A stretch of DNA of 64,000 nt. It comes from an uncultured Agathobacter sp. Its GTDB lineage: Bacteria; Bacillota; Clostridia; Lachnospirales; Lachnospiraceae. Position 1 is the first letter of the stretch. The number at the start of each line of letters is the position of its first letter. Where the stretch lies: the NCBI GenBank assembly GCA_934316545.1, contig CAKRDT010000002.1:1-64000 (forward strand), in the 5' to 3' direction. Made by a program: the position numbers and the translations under genes. The notes below the pieces were generated by a model. It did not search any database. It was not told where the DNA came from and was given only the letters and a program-made list of their open reading frames with translations. Below, one piece after another: positions 52,179 to 61,703 of the stretch.

Positions 52179-52955
52179 ATGATTTTAGATGAAATTGTGG
52201 AAGCCAAAAGAAAGCGGCTTTTGGAACATAAAAAAAGAATCGATGAAAGTTCAATGAGAAGACTTGCAGAGGAAACTGCAACGAGAAGTAAGGACTGTTT
52301 TTACAACAATTTAAGAAAACCGGGGATTTCAATGATCGGAGAGTTTAAGAAAGCATCTCCGAGTCTTGGAGCCATAACGAGTAAAATAAATCTTCTGGAT
52401 CGTATTGAAGATTATAATGCATCGGTGGACGCCATCTCGTGTCTGACGGAGGAAGATTATTTTCACGGCAATGTAGATGATTTAAAACAGATTCGATGCA
52501 GGTCGGATCTGCCGATTCTTCGCAAGGATTTCATGATCGGGGAATATCAGTTTTATGAAGCAAAAGCAATTGGCGCGGATGCCGTGCTCCTGATCACGGC
52601 AATTCTTGACGATGTGCAGATGTACGATTTTTATCAGCTTGCAAGAGAATTGGAACTGGATGTGCTGGTGGAAACTCATGATGAAGCGGAGATTGAGCGG
52701 GCGATGAAGATTGATCCGCGAATCATTGGCGTGAACAACCGGAATTTAAAAGACTTTACGATCACACTTGAGACAACGAAACGGCTTCGGAACTATGTGC
52801 CGGAGAATAAAGTTTTTGTCGCAGAGAGTGGTGTTATGAATGATGAGGATGTGAAGTTCCTGCGCGAGTGTAATACGGATGCATTCCTGATCGGGCGCGC
52901 ATTTATGGAAGCGGAGAATCCGAAAATGCTTGCAAAGAAGTGGAAGACAATGTAA
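52179..52955 (+). CDS. trpC: Indole-3-glycerol phosphate synthase
   Basis: A 258-residue TIM-barrel enzyme closing the indole ring. It starts ILDEIVEAKRKRLLEHKK; MIGEFKKASPSLGAI carries the catalytic Lys. CLTEEDYFHGNVDDLKQI, LPILRKDFMIGEYQFYEAKA, IIGVNNRNLKDFTI and FVAESGVMNDEDV follow in order. AGGAGGAG precedes the ATG. It is a separate gene, not fused to TrpF. Confidence 0.96.
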   Translation: MILDEIVEAKRKRLLEHKKRIDESSMRRLAEETATRSKDCFYNNLRKPGISMIGEFKKASPSLGAITSKINLLDRIEDYNASVDAISCLTEEDYFHGNVDDLKQIRCRSDLPILRKDFMIGEYQFYEAKAIGADAVLLITAILDDVQMYDFYQLARELELDVLVETHDEAEIERAMKIDPRIIGVNNRNLKDFTITLETTKRLRNYVPENKVFVAESGVMNDEDVKFLRECNTDAFLIGRAFMEAENPKMLAKKWKTM

Positions 52956-53032
52956 GAAGCATAGGGCATTACGGAAATCAGGAATTCGATGATGAAAATG
53001 AATGGGCAGAAAAAAGAGGGAGGCACTCGTAT

Positions 53033-53671
53033 ATGGAAGTTAAGATATGCGGGCTGACGGATCTGAAAGAGGCAGAGTTTTTAAATGAGGCGGGAGCCGA
53101 TTATGCAGGTTTTGTTTTTTATGAGAAAAGTAAACGGAATGTTACGATGGCACAGGCAGAGGCAATCAGAAAAAAATTAGATCCGAATATTCAGCAGGTG
53201 GCAGTTACGGTTGCGCCGACGGTTGATTTCGTCGGGAAAATTGAAGCATCCGGGTTTGATATTTTGCAGGTACATAAGTCTTTGGATGTAAAGCTGTTGG
53301 AATTGATCCACATTCCGGTCTGGTTTGCAATCAATATCGCAGACGATACGAAGCTTCGGGAAAAAATCCGGTTTTTGGAGTCACTTCCGGAGAAACTTGG
53401 AAACAAAGTTGCGGCAATCGTTGTGGATGGTGCCGGATACGGAGGCGGAGAGACTTTTGATTGGGGAAAAAATGATAAAATAAGAAAGATGCCTGCTTTG
53501 GCAAAACGAAAATTTATTCTGGCAGGCGGATTAAACGTGACAAATGTTACCGAAGGAATACGAAGATTTCATCCGGATATCGTTGATGTCAGTTCCGGTG
53601 TAGAAGGAATCAGCGGTAAGGATCCGAATAAAATTCGTACATTTATAAGAAAGGTGAGAGAATATGAATAA
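53033..53671 (+). CDS. trpF: Phosphoribosylanthranilate isomerase
   Basis: A 212-residue TIM-barrel isomerase. The catalytic Cys is in [40 protein letters not shown]-like [13 protein letters not shown], and [19 protein letters not shown] then [18 protein letters not shown] complete the phosphate site. The ATG at 53033 follows GAGGGAGG. It overlaps trpB by 8 bp. Confidence 0.95.
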   Translation: MEVKICGLTDLKEAEFLNEAGADYAGFVFYEKSKRNVTMAQAEAIRKKLDPNIQQVAVTVAPTVDFVGKIEASGFDILQVHKSLDVKLLELIHIPVWFAINIADDTKLREKIRFLESLPEKLGNKVAAIVVDGAGYGGGETFDWGKNDKIRKMPALAKRKFILAGGLNVTNVTEGIRRFHPDIVDVSSGVEGISGKDPNKIRTFIRKVREYE

Positions 53672-54851
53672 GAAAGCTTATTATGGACAGTTTGGCGGCC
53701 AGTATGTGGCAGAGTCGCTGATGAACACATTGGAAGAACTGGATGCGGCATTCGAGGAAGCCATCCATGATCCGAAATTTATGGAACAGTATCATTATTA
53801 TCTTCGACAGTATGTCGGACGAGAGACTCCTCTTTATTATGCGGAGCGTCTGTCGGAGAAATACAAAACGAAGATCTATCTCAAGCGTGAAGATTTGAAT
53901 CATACCGGAGCGCACAAGATCAACAATGTAATCGGGCAGATTCTTCTTGCCAAAAGAATGGGCAAGACAAAAGTGATCGCTGAGACCGGTGCAGGCCAGC
54001 ATGGTGTAGCAACGGCAACAGGTGCAGCGCTGTTTGACATGGAATGCACTGTTTATATGGGCAAGGAGGACATCGAGCGCCAGAAGTTAAATGTGATGCG
54101 TATGGAGATGCTTGGAGCAAAAGTAGTATCCGTAGAATCCGGAAGCAATACGCTTAAGGATGCGACGAACGAGGCTATCCGTACATGGGCGAAGACGGCG
54201 GAGGATACGTTTTATGTCATCGGTTCGGCGGTCGGACCATATCCGTATCCGAAGATGGTAAAGGAGTTCCAAAGCGTAATCAGCCGCGAGGCAAAGCGTC
54301 AGCATATGGAAGTGGAAGGACGGAATCCGGATGTGGTTATGGCTTGTGTTGGTGGTGGATCCAACTCCATCGGAATGTTTGCGGATTTCATTGATGAGAA
54401 GGACGTGGAACTGATTGGTGTCGAGGCGGCAGGACTTGGAATTGAGACCGGAAAGCATGCGAGCGCGATGGCTCTCGGAGAGCCTGGTGTCTTACATGGA
54501 ATGAAGTCATACCTGCTACAGGATACAGACGGAAACATTCAGCTTGCACATTCTATTTCCGCCGGTCTTGATTATCCGGGGGTAGGACCGGAACATGCCT
54601 ATCTGCGTGACAGTGGACGCGCGCAGTATGTTGCAATCACAGATGCTGAAGCGATGGACGCTTTGATGGAGCTGTGCAAATTGGAAGGAATCATTCCGGC
54701 AATTGAGAGTGCACATGCGGTTGCCTATGCATGTAAGAAGGCAAAAGAGATGACGATGGATCAGAGCATGATTGTCTGTTTGTCCGGACGTGGCGACAAG
54801 GATGTCAACACGATCGCAAGTTATCTTGCTGGTGAAGGGTATTTGAATTAA
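53664..54851 (+). CDS. trpB: Tryptophan synthase beta chain
   Basis: A 395-residue PLP enzyme joining indole to serine. The PLP Lys lies in [19 protein letters not shown] near residue 87. [13 protein letters not shown] [35 protein letters not shown] (phosphate-binding loop) and [13 protein letters not shown] are all present. Standard TrpB1 type that works with TrpA. Overlaps trpF. Confidence 0.97.
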   Translation: MNKKAYYGQFGGQYVAESLMNTLEELDAAFEEAIHDPKFMEQYHYYLRQYVGRETPLYYAERLSEKYKTKIYLKREDLNHTGAHKINNVIGQILLAKRMGKTKVIAETGAGQHGVATATGAALFDMECTVYMGKEDIERQKLNVMRMEMLGAKVVSVESGSNTLKDATNEAIRTWAKTAEDTFYVIGSAVGPYPYPKMVKEFQSVISREAKRQHMEVEGRNPDVVMACVGGGSNSIGMFADFIDEKDVELIGVEAAGLGIETGKHASAMALGEPGVLHGMKSYLLQDTDGNIQLAHSISAGLDYPGVGPEHAYLRDSGRAQYVAITDAEAMDALMELCKLEGIIPAIESAHAVAYACKKAKEMTMDQSMIVCLSGRGDKDVNTIASYLAGEGYLN

Positions 54852-54955
54852 CGATTGTCATTATCAAGCGTCAGCCGGGCGGCTACCTCAAGTAGGTAGC
54901 GCAACATGCCGAGGGCAATTTTAAATGGCTGAAGCGCAAGAAGGAGGAACAAGAA

Positions 54956-55750
54956 ATGAATCGAATCGAGCAGGCACTTGCCGCATTAAAAGAAAAGAAT
55001 GAGAAGGCATTTATCACCTATATTACTGCAGGTCTTTTGAATTATGACAAGACGAAGGAACTTATCAAGGTGCAGGAAAAAGCAGGAACAGATATCATTG
55101 AGCTTGGAATTCCGTTTTCGGATCCGGTTGCGGATGGACCGGTCATTCAGGCTGCTTCCTATGATGCCATCTTAGGTGGAGCAAATCTGGAAAAAACATT
55201 TACCTGTATGCAGGAACTCCGCTCAGAAAATGTACAGATTCCAATTGTATTTATGATGTATTACAACACGGTTCTTCATTATGGAGTAGAGGCTTTTGCC
55301 AAGAAATGCGCGGCATGTGGTGTGGATGGACTGATTATTCCGGATCTCCCGTTTGAGGAACAGGAAGAGTTGCAGAATGCATTAAGCGGATCGGATGAGA
55401 CAATCCTTATTCAGCTGGTATCTCCGGTATCGGGGGAGCGTGTAAAGAAGATTTTGGAGAAGGCGAGAGGCTTTGTTTACTGCGTATCATCTATGGGGGT
55501 TACCGGACAGGAGGCAACGTTCCACAAGGAAGTGATCAAGTATCTTAGCGATGTAAAAGCGATATCGAAGATTCCGGTCATGATGGGATTCGGAATCCGT
55601 ACGGCAGAAGATGTACGTCCGATGAAGGATATGATCGATGGTGCAATCGTCGGATCTCATTTTATCAATTTGATGCGTGAATCAAATTTCGATGCAAATA
55701 CAGCGGCGGAGTATTGCAGTACGTTTAAAAAACAATTGAATAGACTCTAG
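54956..55750 (+). CDS. trpA: Tryptophan synthase alpha chain
   Basis: A 264-residue TIM-barrel lyase that releases indole from indole-3-glycerol phosphate. The catalytic Glu is in DIIELGIPFSDPVADGPVIQ and the Asp in GVDGLIIPDLPFEEQEEL. FVYCVSSMGVTGQE and GFGIRTAEDV form the phosphate site. The 104-bp gap after trpB contains a short hairpin (GCTACCT/AGGTAGC near 54882) with no T run, which may act as an mRNA processing or stability site. Confidence 0.96.
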   Translation: MNRIEQALAALKEKNEKAFITYITAGLLNYDKTKELIKVQEKAGTDIIELGIPFSDPVADGPVIQAASYDAILGGANLEKTFTCMQELRSENVQIPIVFMMYYNTVLHYGVEAFAKKCAACGVDGLIIPDLPFEEQEELQNALSGSDETILIQLVSPVSGERVKKILEKARGFVYCVSSMGVTGQEATFHKEVIKYLSDVKAISKIPVMMGFGIRTAEDVRPMKDMIDGAIVGSHFINLMRESNFDANTAAEYCSTFKKQLNRL

Positions 55751-55854
55751 AGTGCAATTAACAGATCACATGAAATTGGCGATACTACAAAGAAGCAGAG
55801 GTAGGCTGGTTTCAATGATTCTGGGTTCAATCAAATCATCAGGAGGATAATACA

Positions 55855-56865
55855 ATGAAAGAAATTCTCGGCAAATTAGTAGACGGAAATGATCTGACAA
55901 AAGAAGAGGCAATGCGGGCACAGGAATTGATCCTTACCGGACAGGCAACACAGGCGCAGATTGCATGTTTTCTTACGGCGCTCCGCATGAAAGGTGAGAC
56001 GCTGGATGAGATTACCGGACTGGCAAGCGTTTTACGCGATAAGGCACAGACAATCGCTCCGAAGATTGATCATTATGTGGATTTTGTCGGAACAGGTGGA
56101 GATTGCACCTATTCCTTTAATATTTCCACGACGTCCGCTTTTGTTGTGGCGGCGGCCGGTGTCCCGGTTGCAAAGCACGGTAACCGTTCCATTTCCTCGA
56201 AAAGCGGAGCCGGTGATGTGTTAGAGGCACTTGGCGTGAATATTTCCGCGGATCCGAAGGTGGTGGAGCAGTGCGTCGAGAAAGTTGGTATCGGATTTAT
56301 GTTTGCACCGCATTTTAATCCGGCAATGAAATATGTGGGACCGGTCAGAAAAGAGATGGGCATCCGTACCGTATTTAATATTTTAGGACCTCTTTCCAAT
56401 CCTTCCCGCGCGAAAGCAATGGTGGTCGGTGTTTATTCGCCGAAGCTGACAGAAGTGATCGCCGGAACAATGATGAATCTTGGCGTTGAGCGTGGCTTTG
56501 TTGTTAGTGGACATGATAATATGGATGAGTTTACATTGACCGGACCGAGTACTGTATCAGAAATCAAAGACGGAAAAGTGACTACGTATGAAGTGACACC
56601 GGAACAGTTTGGATTATCCTGCTGTGAAATCGATAAATTGCAGGGTGGCGACGGAATTGTGAATGCGCAGATCACAAAAGATATTCTTGCCGGCAAGGAA
56701 CAGGGAGCAAAACGCGATATTGTACTGTTGAATGCGGGTGCGGCACTTTATATAGGCGGCAAGACAGACTCAATCAAGGATGGTATTACTCTGGCAGCCC
56801 GGACCATTGATTCCGGCAAGGCTGTCGGGGTATTAGACCAGCTTGTGAAAATGACGAATGCTTAA
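55855..56865 (+). CDS. trpD: Anthranilate phosphoribosyltransferase
   Basis: A 336-residue enzyme that adds phosphoribose to anthranilate. Key motifs are DFVGTGGDCTYSFNISTTSA (PRPP loop), VAKHGNRSISSKSGAGDVLE and MKYVGPVRKEMGIRTVFNIL, with the late DEFTLTGPSTVSEI region. CAGGAGGATAA precedes the ATG. It is the last gene of the operon, whereas most trp operons place it after trpG. Confidence 0.96.
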   Translation: MKEILGKLVDGNDLTKEEAMRAQELILTGQATQAQIACFLTALRMKGETLDEITGLASVLRDKAQTIAPKIDHYVDFVGTGGDCTYSFNISTTSAFVVAAAGVPVAKHGNRSISSKSGAGDVLEALGVNISADPKVVEQCVEKVGIGFMFAPHFNPAMKYVGPVRKEMGIRTVFNILGPLSNPSRAKAMVVGVYSPKLTEVIAGTMMNLGVERGFVVSGHDNMDEFTLTGPSTVSEIKDGKVTTYEVTPEQFGLSCCEIDKLQGGDGIVNAQITKDILAGKEQGAKRDIVLLNAGAALYIGGKTDSIKDGITLAARTIDSGKAVGVLDQLVKMTNA

Positions 56866-56964
56866 GAACGGTATCTAAAATGGTATAAAAGATGAAATGT
56901 GGGAATATCGTCTTTTATGCAGGCTGGATCGTTTGTAGTAATTGACATTTGAATCGTTTTCTAA

Positions 56965-57017
56965 TGTTAACTTAGATACAAAAATAGGTTGACAATAAAA
57001 ACGAGATAGCATAATAT
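56965..57017 (+). promoter_or_regulatory. bioY promoter with BirA-type operator
   Basis: TGTTAACT (56965-56972) and GGTTGACA (56987-56994), 14 bp apart, match the BirA operator pattern (TGTTAACC-N14/15-GGTTAACA). The right arm contains the -35 TTGACA (56989-56994). TAATAT (57012-57017) is 17 bp further on. Biotin-loaded BirA should block this promoter. Confidence 0.8.
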
Positions 57018-57065
57018 AGTCTTCGGAATAAAAATGCATACGAAAGATATGCCAAGGAGGACATT

Positions 57066-57644
57066 ATGAAATTAAACGTTAGAACTATTTGTATGATTGC
57101 ATTGCTCACAGCGGTAACATCTGTATTATCCATTATGCAGATTCCAACACCTTGGGGTGTGCCGTTTACCTTACAGACAGCAGCTATGGCCTTGAGCGGT
57201 TATGTACTCGGCGCAAAGTATGGTACAGTTTCAACCATCATTTATGTATTACTTGGAACAATCGGTGTTCCGGTATTTGCGGGAATGTCAGCGGGACCTG
57301 GAGTTTTATTCGGAGCGACAGGCGGATATATTTTCGGATTTATTTTTATGACTTTCTTATGTGGAATCGCAAATAGTAATAAAAAGAAAGGCGCAGTGGG
57401 CATCGTATGGCTTATTGGATTTTCAGCACTCGGACTCGCTGCCTGCCATGTATTAGGAATTATCCAGCTGAAATTTGTTGCTAAGATGACATGGGCAAAT
57501 GCAGCACTTGTCGGATCGGTACCATATCTTATAAAAGACATTGCTTCCATGATTGGTGCTTACATTGTTGCTATTGCCATCCGTCAGGCCTTAAAGTCAA
57601 CAAACCTGTTTGATTGGGAGAATAAGAACAAAGCCAATGCCTAA
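57066..57644 (+). CDS. bioY: Biotin ECF transporter S-component
   Basis: A 192-residue six-helix BioY protein that binds biotin and pairs with an ECF energy-coupling module encoded elsewhere. Conserved stretches are IPTPWGVPFTLQTAAMALSG, LLGTIGVPVFAGMSAGPGVL and FGATGGYIFGFIFMTF. CAAGGAGG precedes the ATG. The BirA-like operator upstream supports biotin as substrate. The last bases overlap the next gene. Confidence 0.95.
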   Translation: MKLNVRTICMIALLTAVTSVLSIMQIPTPWGVPFTLQTAAMALSGYVLGAKYGTVSTIIYVLLGTIGVPVFAGMSAGPGVLFGATGGYIFGFIFMTFLCGIANSNKKKGAVGIVWLIGFSALGLAACHVLGIIQLKFVAKMTWANAALVGSVPYLIKDIASMIGAYIVAIAIRQALKSTNLFDWENKNKANA

Positions 57645-58041
57645 TAGAAAAGATTTTCGAGTACATCACATTTTATGCACACAGTTGTATCAAGGGCTTG
57701 GATATAGCGGCGATTTCTGTACAAACATGACTGCCGTTGTATCGGATCTTAGAGCGAATCCGGATCAGTGTTTGCGGCTTGTTGCAAAAGGAGACGTGAT
57801 TTGTGCGGATTGTCCGAACCGTGTTGGAACCGATTCGTGTGCAAACAGTGATAACCATGTGGCAAGTAAGGATCGAAATCTGCTTGCACCTTTGCATTTG
57901 TCAGAAGGAGAAACTTATACGTATCGAGAATTGTTACAACATTCCCGCCAATATTTGACGGAGAGAGTTTTTACTGAAAGTTGTGCCAATTGTAATTGGT
58001 ATCGGCAGGGAATCTGTAAATATGAAGATTTCGACAAATAA
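57637..58041 (+). CDS. DUF1284-type cysteine-rich protein
   Basis: A 134-residue protein beginning MPNRKDFRVHHILCTQLYQG, then GYSGDFCTNMTAVVSDLR. Cys residues recur at VICADCPNR and SCANSDN, and in the C-terminal ESCANCNWYRQGICKYE. This spacing, typical of DUF1284 proteins, suggests a metal or iron-sulfur site. The start overlaps the bioY stop, so it is coupled to biotin uptake control, for no reason I can name. No membrane helix. Confidence 0.75.
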   Translation: MPNRKDFRVHHILCTQLYQGLGYSGDFCTNMTAVVSDLRANPDQCLRLVAKGDVICADCPNRVGTDSCANSDNHVASKDRNLLAPLHLSEGETYTYRELLQHSRQYLTERVFTESCANCNWYRQGICKYEDFDK

Positions 58042-59211
58042 ATAAATCCGGGTTTGCCGTGATCAGATTGGCTTTCTAAAACGGACGATACCGGATTCAT
58101 AAGATAAGATTCGAAAATTAGCAGTAAATGTTTGAGAACTGATGGACTTTAAACGATTTCAATGACTGGAAAATTCTCAGAGTTACGGCATCGAACCATA
58201 CGATTATTTTGTTCAGGAAAATTTGCAAATCAACTTCACCAGCGATTTTGGATAGTTGGCTGAGATAGGCGCAATTAGCCATAGGCCATGGAACGGTGAA
58301 GCAGTTGCAAATTTGTCCTGCAAAAATAAGTATGGCTCCGATGCCTGTAACAAGAAATAGTTGGTCATTAAAATCATGCAAAGCCCTGTTGGTCGAATAC
58401 GCTTGCTGTTAATTTTCTTTTTTATATTTTGGCATTCGGTATCTGTGGATTGGAAATATCATATCTGATGCACGTCAAAATTTGCCTCATAGTAGATAAT
58501 AAAAATTGACGCGCGGTGTTATTTTATAAGTGAACGTAAGATTTCTCCGCGCGTGATTTGTCTAATACAAATTTTTTCTGCCGCAGTTGTATTTTGAACA
58601 AGGAGTAATTTGTTGTGATGTTTTAGAAATTTTTTGATAGATACATCACGCTATAATGATAGGCAAATCCACTTTTTCTACATAAACGGGATGTTTTCCA
58701 GCATGTTAGCATATTTACTTCACACTACAACCATAGACGAAATCACTTTTTCTTTAAAAATGGTATGTTTTTTAGTATTTTAGCGTTTTACTTCACGCTA
58801 ATTGTATAGGCAAAATAGGATTCGACAATAAAATGGTATGAATTTGCAAATATTCAGTTTTTACATCACATTAAGAATGTAGACAAGTAAACAGACTTCT
58901 CTATTCAGGAAATCAGTTTCAAAATATTCCGGCATATGGGCACCCTCTTATAAATTTTGTCAAGTGGGGCACTATGTAATATTTCTTTTCACTGCGCCCA
59001 CGACCAAATGACCCTGAGAGAAAAGTGGAAATCTGTTCAAGAAGAAGATCTGAAATCATATGACCGGCAGAAAAAGCTGAGAGAAAGTCGGTATCGTTCA
59101 AAGTCCGTCATTTTTAAATGAACTACTGCTAATTTTCGAATCTTATCTTATGAATCTGGTATCGTCCGCTTTAGAAAGTCTATCTGATCACGGCAACCCC
59201 GAATTTTATTG
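58039..59211. repeat. Gene-free block bounded by ~125-bp inverted repeats
   Basis: Left arm 58039-58163 and right arm 59087-59211 are inverted copies of each other. A perfect 32-bp core begins ATTCATAAGATAAGATTCGA and ends TTAGCAGTA; flanking parts such as TTGCCGTGATCAGAT and ACGGACGATACC are near identical. Between them lies ~920 bp of AT-rich DNA with no convincing gene. It contains the 8-bp arms ACGCGCGG/CCGCGCGT at 58509 and 58547 and a run of ~73-bp degenerate repeats. Short frames at 58118-58381 and 58919-59101 (minus) are not recognisable proteins. It resembles a decayed or non-autonomous transposable element. Confidence 0.8.
58643..58915. repeat. Degenerate tandem repeats, period ~73 bp
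   Basis: Units start at 58643, 58717, 58790 and 58863 with ACATCAC or ACTTCAC, followed by a TAGGCAAA/TAGACGAAA box. The first two share CACTTTTTCT, and a GGGATG/GGTATG box sits near the middle of the first three. A partial unit precedes 58643. Divergence between units is high but the phase is regular. Confidence 0.6.
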
Positions 59212-59299
59212 ATTTGATAAATTGTGAATTGTTATAGTAATTATTGGGATATATATGATATGATCTGTAGTAGAGTTTGGAAATAAGGAGGGAAAAATA

Positions 59300-59641
59300 A
59301 TGCCATTTATTGATTCAAAAGTAACCGTAAAATTAACCGATGATAAAAAGGAGAGCATTAAAGCACGTCTTGGACAGGCGGTAAGTCTTCTGCATAAGTC
59401 AGAAACTTATCTTATGGTGGGCTTCGAGGATGATTATGATCTGTACATGGGTGGAAATAAACTGGAAAAAGGTGCTTATGTATCGGTAAGCCTGTTTGGA
59501 AGTGCATCTTCTGCGGATTATGAGAAGATGACAGGGGCAATCTGCGAAATCCTGCAGGAGGAACTTGCGATTCCGGGTGACAAAGTTTATGTAACCTACC
59601 ACGGTGTGAATGATTGGGGATGGAACGGAAGTAATTTCTAA
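59300..59641 (+). CDS. MIF-like tautomerase-family protein
   Basis: A 113-residue protein of the macrophage migration inhibitory factor group. The catalytic Pro follows the initiator Met (MPFIDSKVTVKLTDDKKESI). The family's C-terminal half is present (YVSVSLFGSASSADYEKMTG, then VYVTYHGVNDWGWNGSNF). Such bacterial proteins are phenylpyruvate tautomerase-like trimers. The physiological role is not known. AAGGAGGG precedes the ATG. Confidence 0.88.
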   Translation: MPFIDSKVTVKLTDDKKESIKARLGQAVSLLHKSETYLMVGFEDDYDLYMGGNKLEKGAYVSVSLFGSASSADYEKMTGAICEILQEELAIPGDKVYVTYHGVNDWGWNGSNF

Positions 59642-59721
59642 GTGTTTTGGCATGAAAACGAAAGCTTATGACTTGAGAGTGGAAAGACGTTATACACCCA
59701 AAGAAAAAGGGGGATGGTACT

Positions 59722-60195
59722 TTGAAATTGTTAATTAAACAGAGAGTATTTTCTTGGACAGACACGTACGATGTGTATGATGAATCCGGTAATCCGAAAT
59801 ATTATGTGAAAGCGGAATTTTTCACATTGGGACATCGCATTCATGTATATGATATGAATCAGAATGAGATCGGCGTGGTAAAGGAGCGTGTGTTCAAATT
59901 GCTCCCGGTCTTTGATATTGAAATCGGTGGAAAAGACTTCGGAACAGTGCAGAAGGAATTCACATTTTTTAAACCGAAGTATGAACTCAATTATAATGGC
60001 TGGAGATGTGAGGGAGATTTTCTGGCATGGGATTATGATGTGTATTCCGGATGCAGTGTTGCGGTACACATTTCGAAAGAGATTCTGCATTGGGGCGATA
60101 CCTATGTGATCAACATTGTTGATCCGGCGGATGAGATTATGGCACTGATGCTGACAATCGCAATCGATGCGGCAAACTGCTCAAGTTCAAATTAG
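59722..60195 (+). CDS. LURP-one-related (YxjI-like) protein
   Basis: A 157-residue beta-barrel-type protein. It opens LLIKQRVFSWTDTYDVYDES, and GNPKYYVKAEFFTLGHRIHV and the repeated V-hydrophobic pattern fit the LURP-one/Tubby-like fold found in bacteria as YxjI. The start is a TTG at 59722 with AAGGGGG eight bases upstream; no closer ATG fits. No signal peptide. Function unknown. A short Lys-rich gap and a terminator follow. Confidence 0.78.
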   Translation: MKLLIKQRVFSWTDTYDVYDESGNPKYYVKAEFFTLGHRIHVYDMNQNEIGVVKERVFKLLPVFDIEIGGKDFGTVQKEFTFFKPKYELNYNGWRCEGDFLAWDYDVYSGCSVAVHISKEILHWGDTYVINIVDPADEIMALMLTIAIDAANCSSSN

Positions 60196-60316
60196 TGTTT
60201 GAGAAAAAGACAGGACAGATATAAGGATATGGTGAATCATTCGCAGAATGGGGACTATGAACAAGTTATTACTTTCGGAGAAAGACGAATAAAACAATTT
60301 CATTTTGGATAAGAAA

Positions 60317-60344
60317 AAAGCGGCTCACATTAGTGAGTCGCTTT
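60317..60344. terminator. Bidirectional terminator between convergent genes
   Basis: AAAGCGGCTCAC/GTGAGTCGCTTT stem with an ATTA loop; A run before and T-rich end after. The stop codon of the CLC gene lies in its loop. Confidence 0.75.
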
Positions 60345-61589
60345 GTTAATGTAATTGGTTTTGTACTTGGAGTATACGATTTTTTGGCTGCGATACAATC
60401 CAAAGTAGCCGGAGAGCATATAGCTGAGGGCAGTCGCCAATAAGAAATATGGCATTCCGTCATATCCAAACAATTCGAAACTGATCAAAAGCGAAGTAAT
60501 CGGGCAGTTTGTTACACCACAGAACACTGCGGTCATTCCGACTGCGGTACACAGTGTCGGAGAAAAACCGAGAAGGTTCCCGAACAGACATCCAAATGCC
60601 GCTCCTGTGAAGAAAGAAGGTACAATCTCGCCACCTTTGTATCCGGCACCAAGTGTCAGTGCCGTAAAGATCATCTTGAGCAGGAACGCTTCCGGACGAA
60701 CCGTTCCGTTGATACAGTGGGCGATAATATTGATGCCAGTTCCGTTGTAATCCTGATTGCCGACGAGAAGTGTGAGTACGATGATGATACATCCACCTAC
60801 AATCGCGCGGACATATGGATTTGCAAAAAAACGTTTGTACAGATCCTCACTCTTATGTAACAGAACACAGAAGAGAATGCTGACCAAAGCGCAGAGAATT
60901 GCCAGAACGGAGATCTCAATCGAAGAAATGATTCCGAATTTAGGTATCGAGCGAATGATAAACATTTCATTTGATACACCGAACGAGTATGCGATTCCGT
61001 GAGCAACAAGGGAACTGATCACGCATGGAACCAAAGCGATATAGTACATAACGCCGACGCTGACCATTTCCATCGGAAGGATAGCAGCTGCCATCGGTGT
61101 TCCGAACAGTGCAGAGAATGCGGCACTCATACCACACATGATCATAACATGCTTGTCTTTGTCATCAAAACGGAACAGTCTGCCCAATGCATTACCGATA
61201 CTTCCGCCCATCTGTAAAGCTGCACCTTCTCGACCGGCAGATCCGCCAAAAAGATGCGTGATCAGTGTGGAAACGAAAATAAGTGGAGCCATGCGGAATG
61301 GAAGCTCATCATCCGAATGAATCGCGGAAATGACCAGATTGGTTCCGGTATCTTTTTCGTTATGCAGGATTCGGTACATCGCAACGATTCCGACACCGCC
61401 GAGTGGAAGAAGGAATATCAGCCAGCTGTTTTGTGTGCGTAGAACAGTGACAAGCGATAAAGCAAAATAGAATGCAGTACCGCACAGTCCGACGGTGATT
61501 CCTACAATAATTGCAAAAATAATCCATTTTAAAGAGACAAGTGCACGATGTGCATTGTGTTTTATTTTGTGTCTGATAACATCATTCAT
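60330..61589 (-). CDS. CLC-family chloride channel/antiporter
   Basis: A 419-residue, many-helix CLC protein. The central GSAGREGAALQMGGSIGNAL matches the conserved G-R-E-G-P helix with Ala for Pro, and keeps the gating Glu. VGMTAVFCGVTNCPITSLLI and AGYKGGEIVPSFFTGAAFGC are the other pore segments. Whether it carries chloride or fluoride cannot be decided; no fluoride riboswitch was seen upstream. GAGGTGA precedes the start. Confidence 0.9.
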   Translation of the reverse strand: MNDVIRHKIKHNAHRALVSLKWIIFAIIVGITVGLCGTAFYFALSLVTVLRTQNSWLIFLLPLGGVGIVAMYRILHNEKDTGTNLVISAIHSDDELPFRMAPLIFVSTLITHLFGGSAGREGAALQMGGSIGNALGRLFRFDDKDKHVMIMCGMSAAFSALFGTPMAAAILPMEMVSVGVMYYIALVPCVISSLVAHGIAYSFGVSNEMFIIRSIPKFGIISSIEISVLAILCALVSILFCVLLHKSEDLYKRFFANPYVRAIVGGCIIIVLTLLVGNQDYNGTGINIIAHCINGTVRPEAFLLKMIFTALTLGAGYKGGEIVPSFFTGAAFGCLFGNLLGFSPTLCTAVGMTAVFCGVTNCPITSLLISFELFGYDGMPYFLLATALSYMLSGYFGLYRSQKIVYSKYKTNYINKATH

Positions 61590-61640
61590 AACGATTCACC
61601 TCTTAATTTGTTATTTTTATACTATCATTCAAGAAAGGTT

Positions 61641-61669
61641 TTTACAAGAGGACAGAAAAGTGATATAGT
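61641..61669 (+). promoter_or_regulatory. malQ promoter
   Basis: TTTACA (61641-61646), 17-bp spacer, TATAGT (61664-61669), 35 bp before the malQ start. Confidence 0.6.
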
Positions 61670-61703
61670 ATATAAGAAGGAAACAAAGCAGGAGGTATAA
61701 CTT

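Noticed and set aside
56880-56935. Terminator after trpD
   Set aside because: ATAAAAGA/TCTTTTAT can pair but the loop is long and there is no T run.
58643-58915. Possible CRISPR array
   Set aside because: Units are divergent along their whole length, with no constant repeat/variable spacer structure and no cas genes.
58118-59101. Two minus-strand frames of 87 and 60 residues in the inverted-repeat element
   Set aside because: No ribosome binding sites, no recognisable domains, and partial overlap with the inverted repeats.
60216-60310. 27-codon frame after the LURP-one-like gene
   Set aside because: Too short and with poor ribosome binding site placement; may be a gene scrap but cannot be supported.
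61590-61660. Fluoride riboswitch upstream of the CLC gene
   Set aside because: The short leader lacks the conserved crcB-motif sequences, so fluoride specificity was not claimed.
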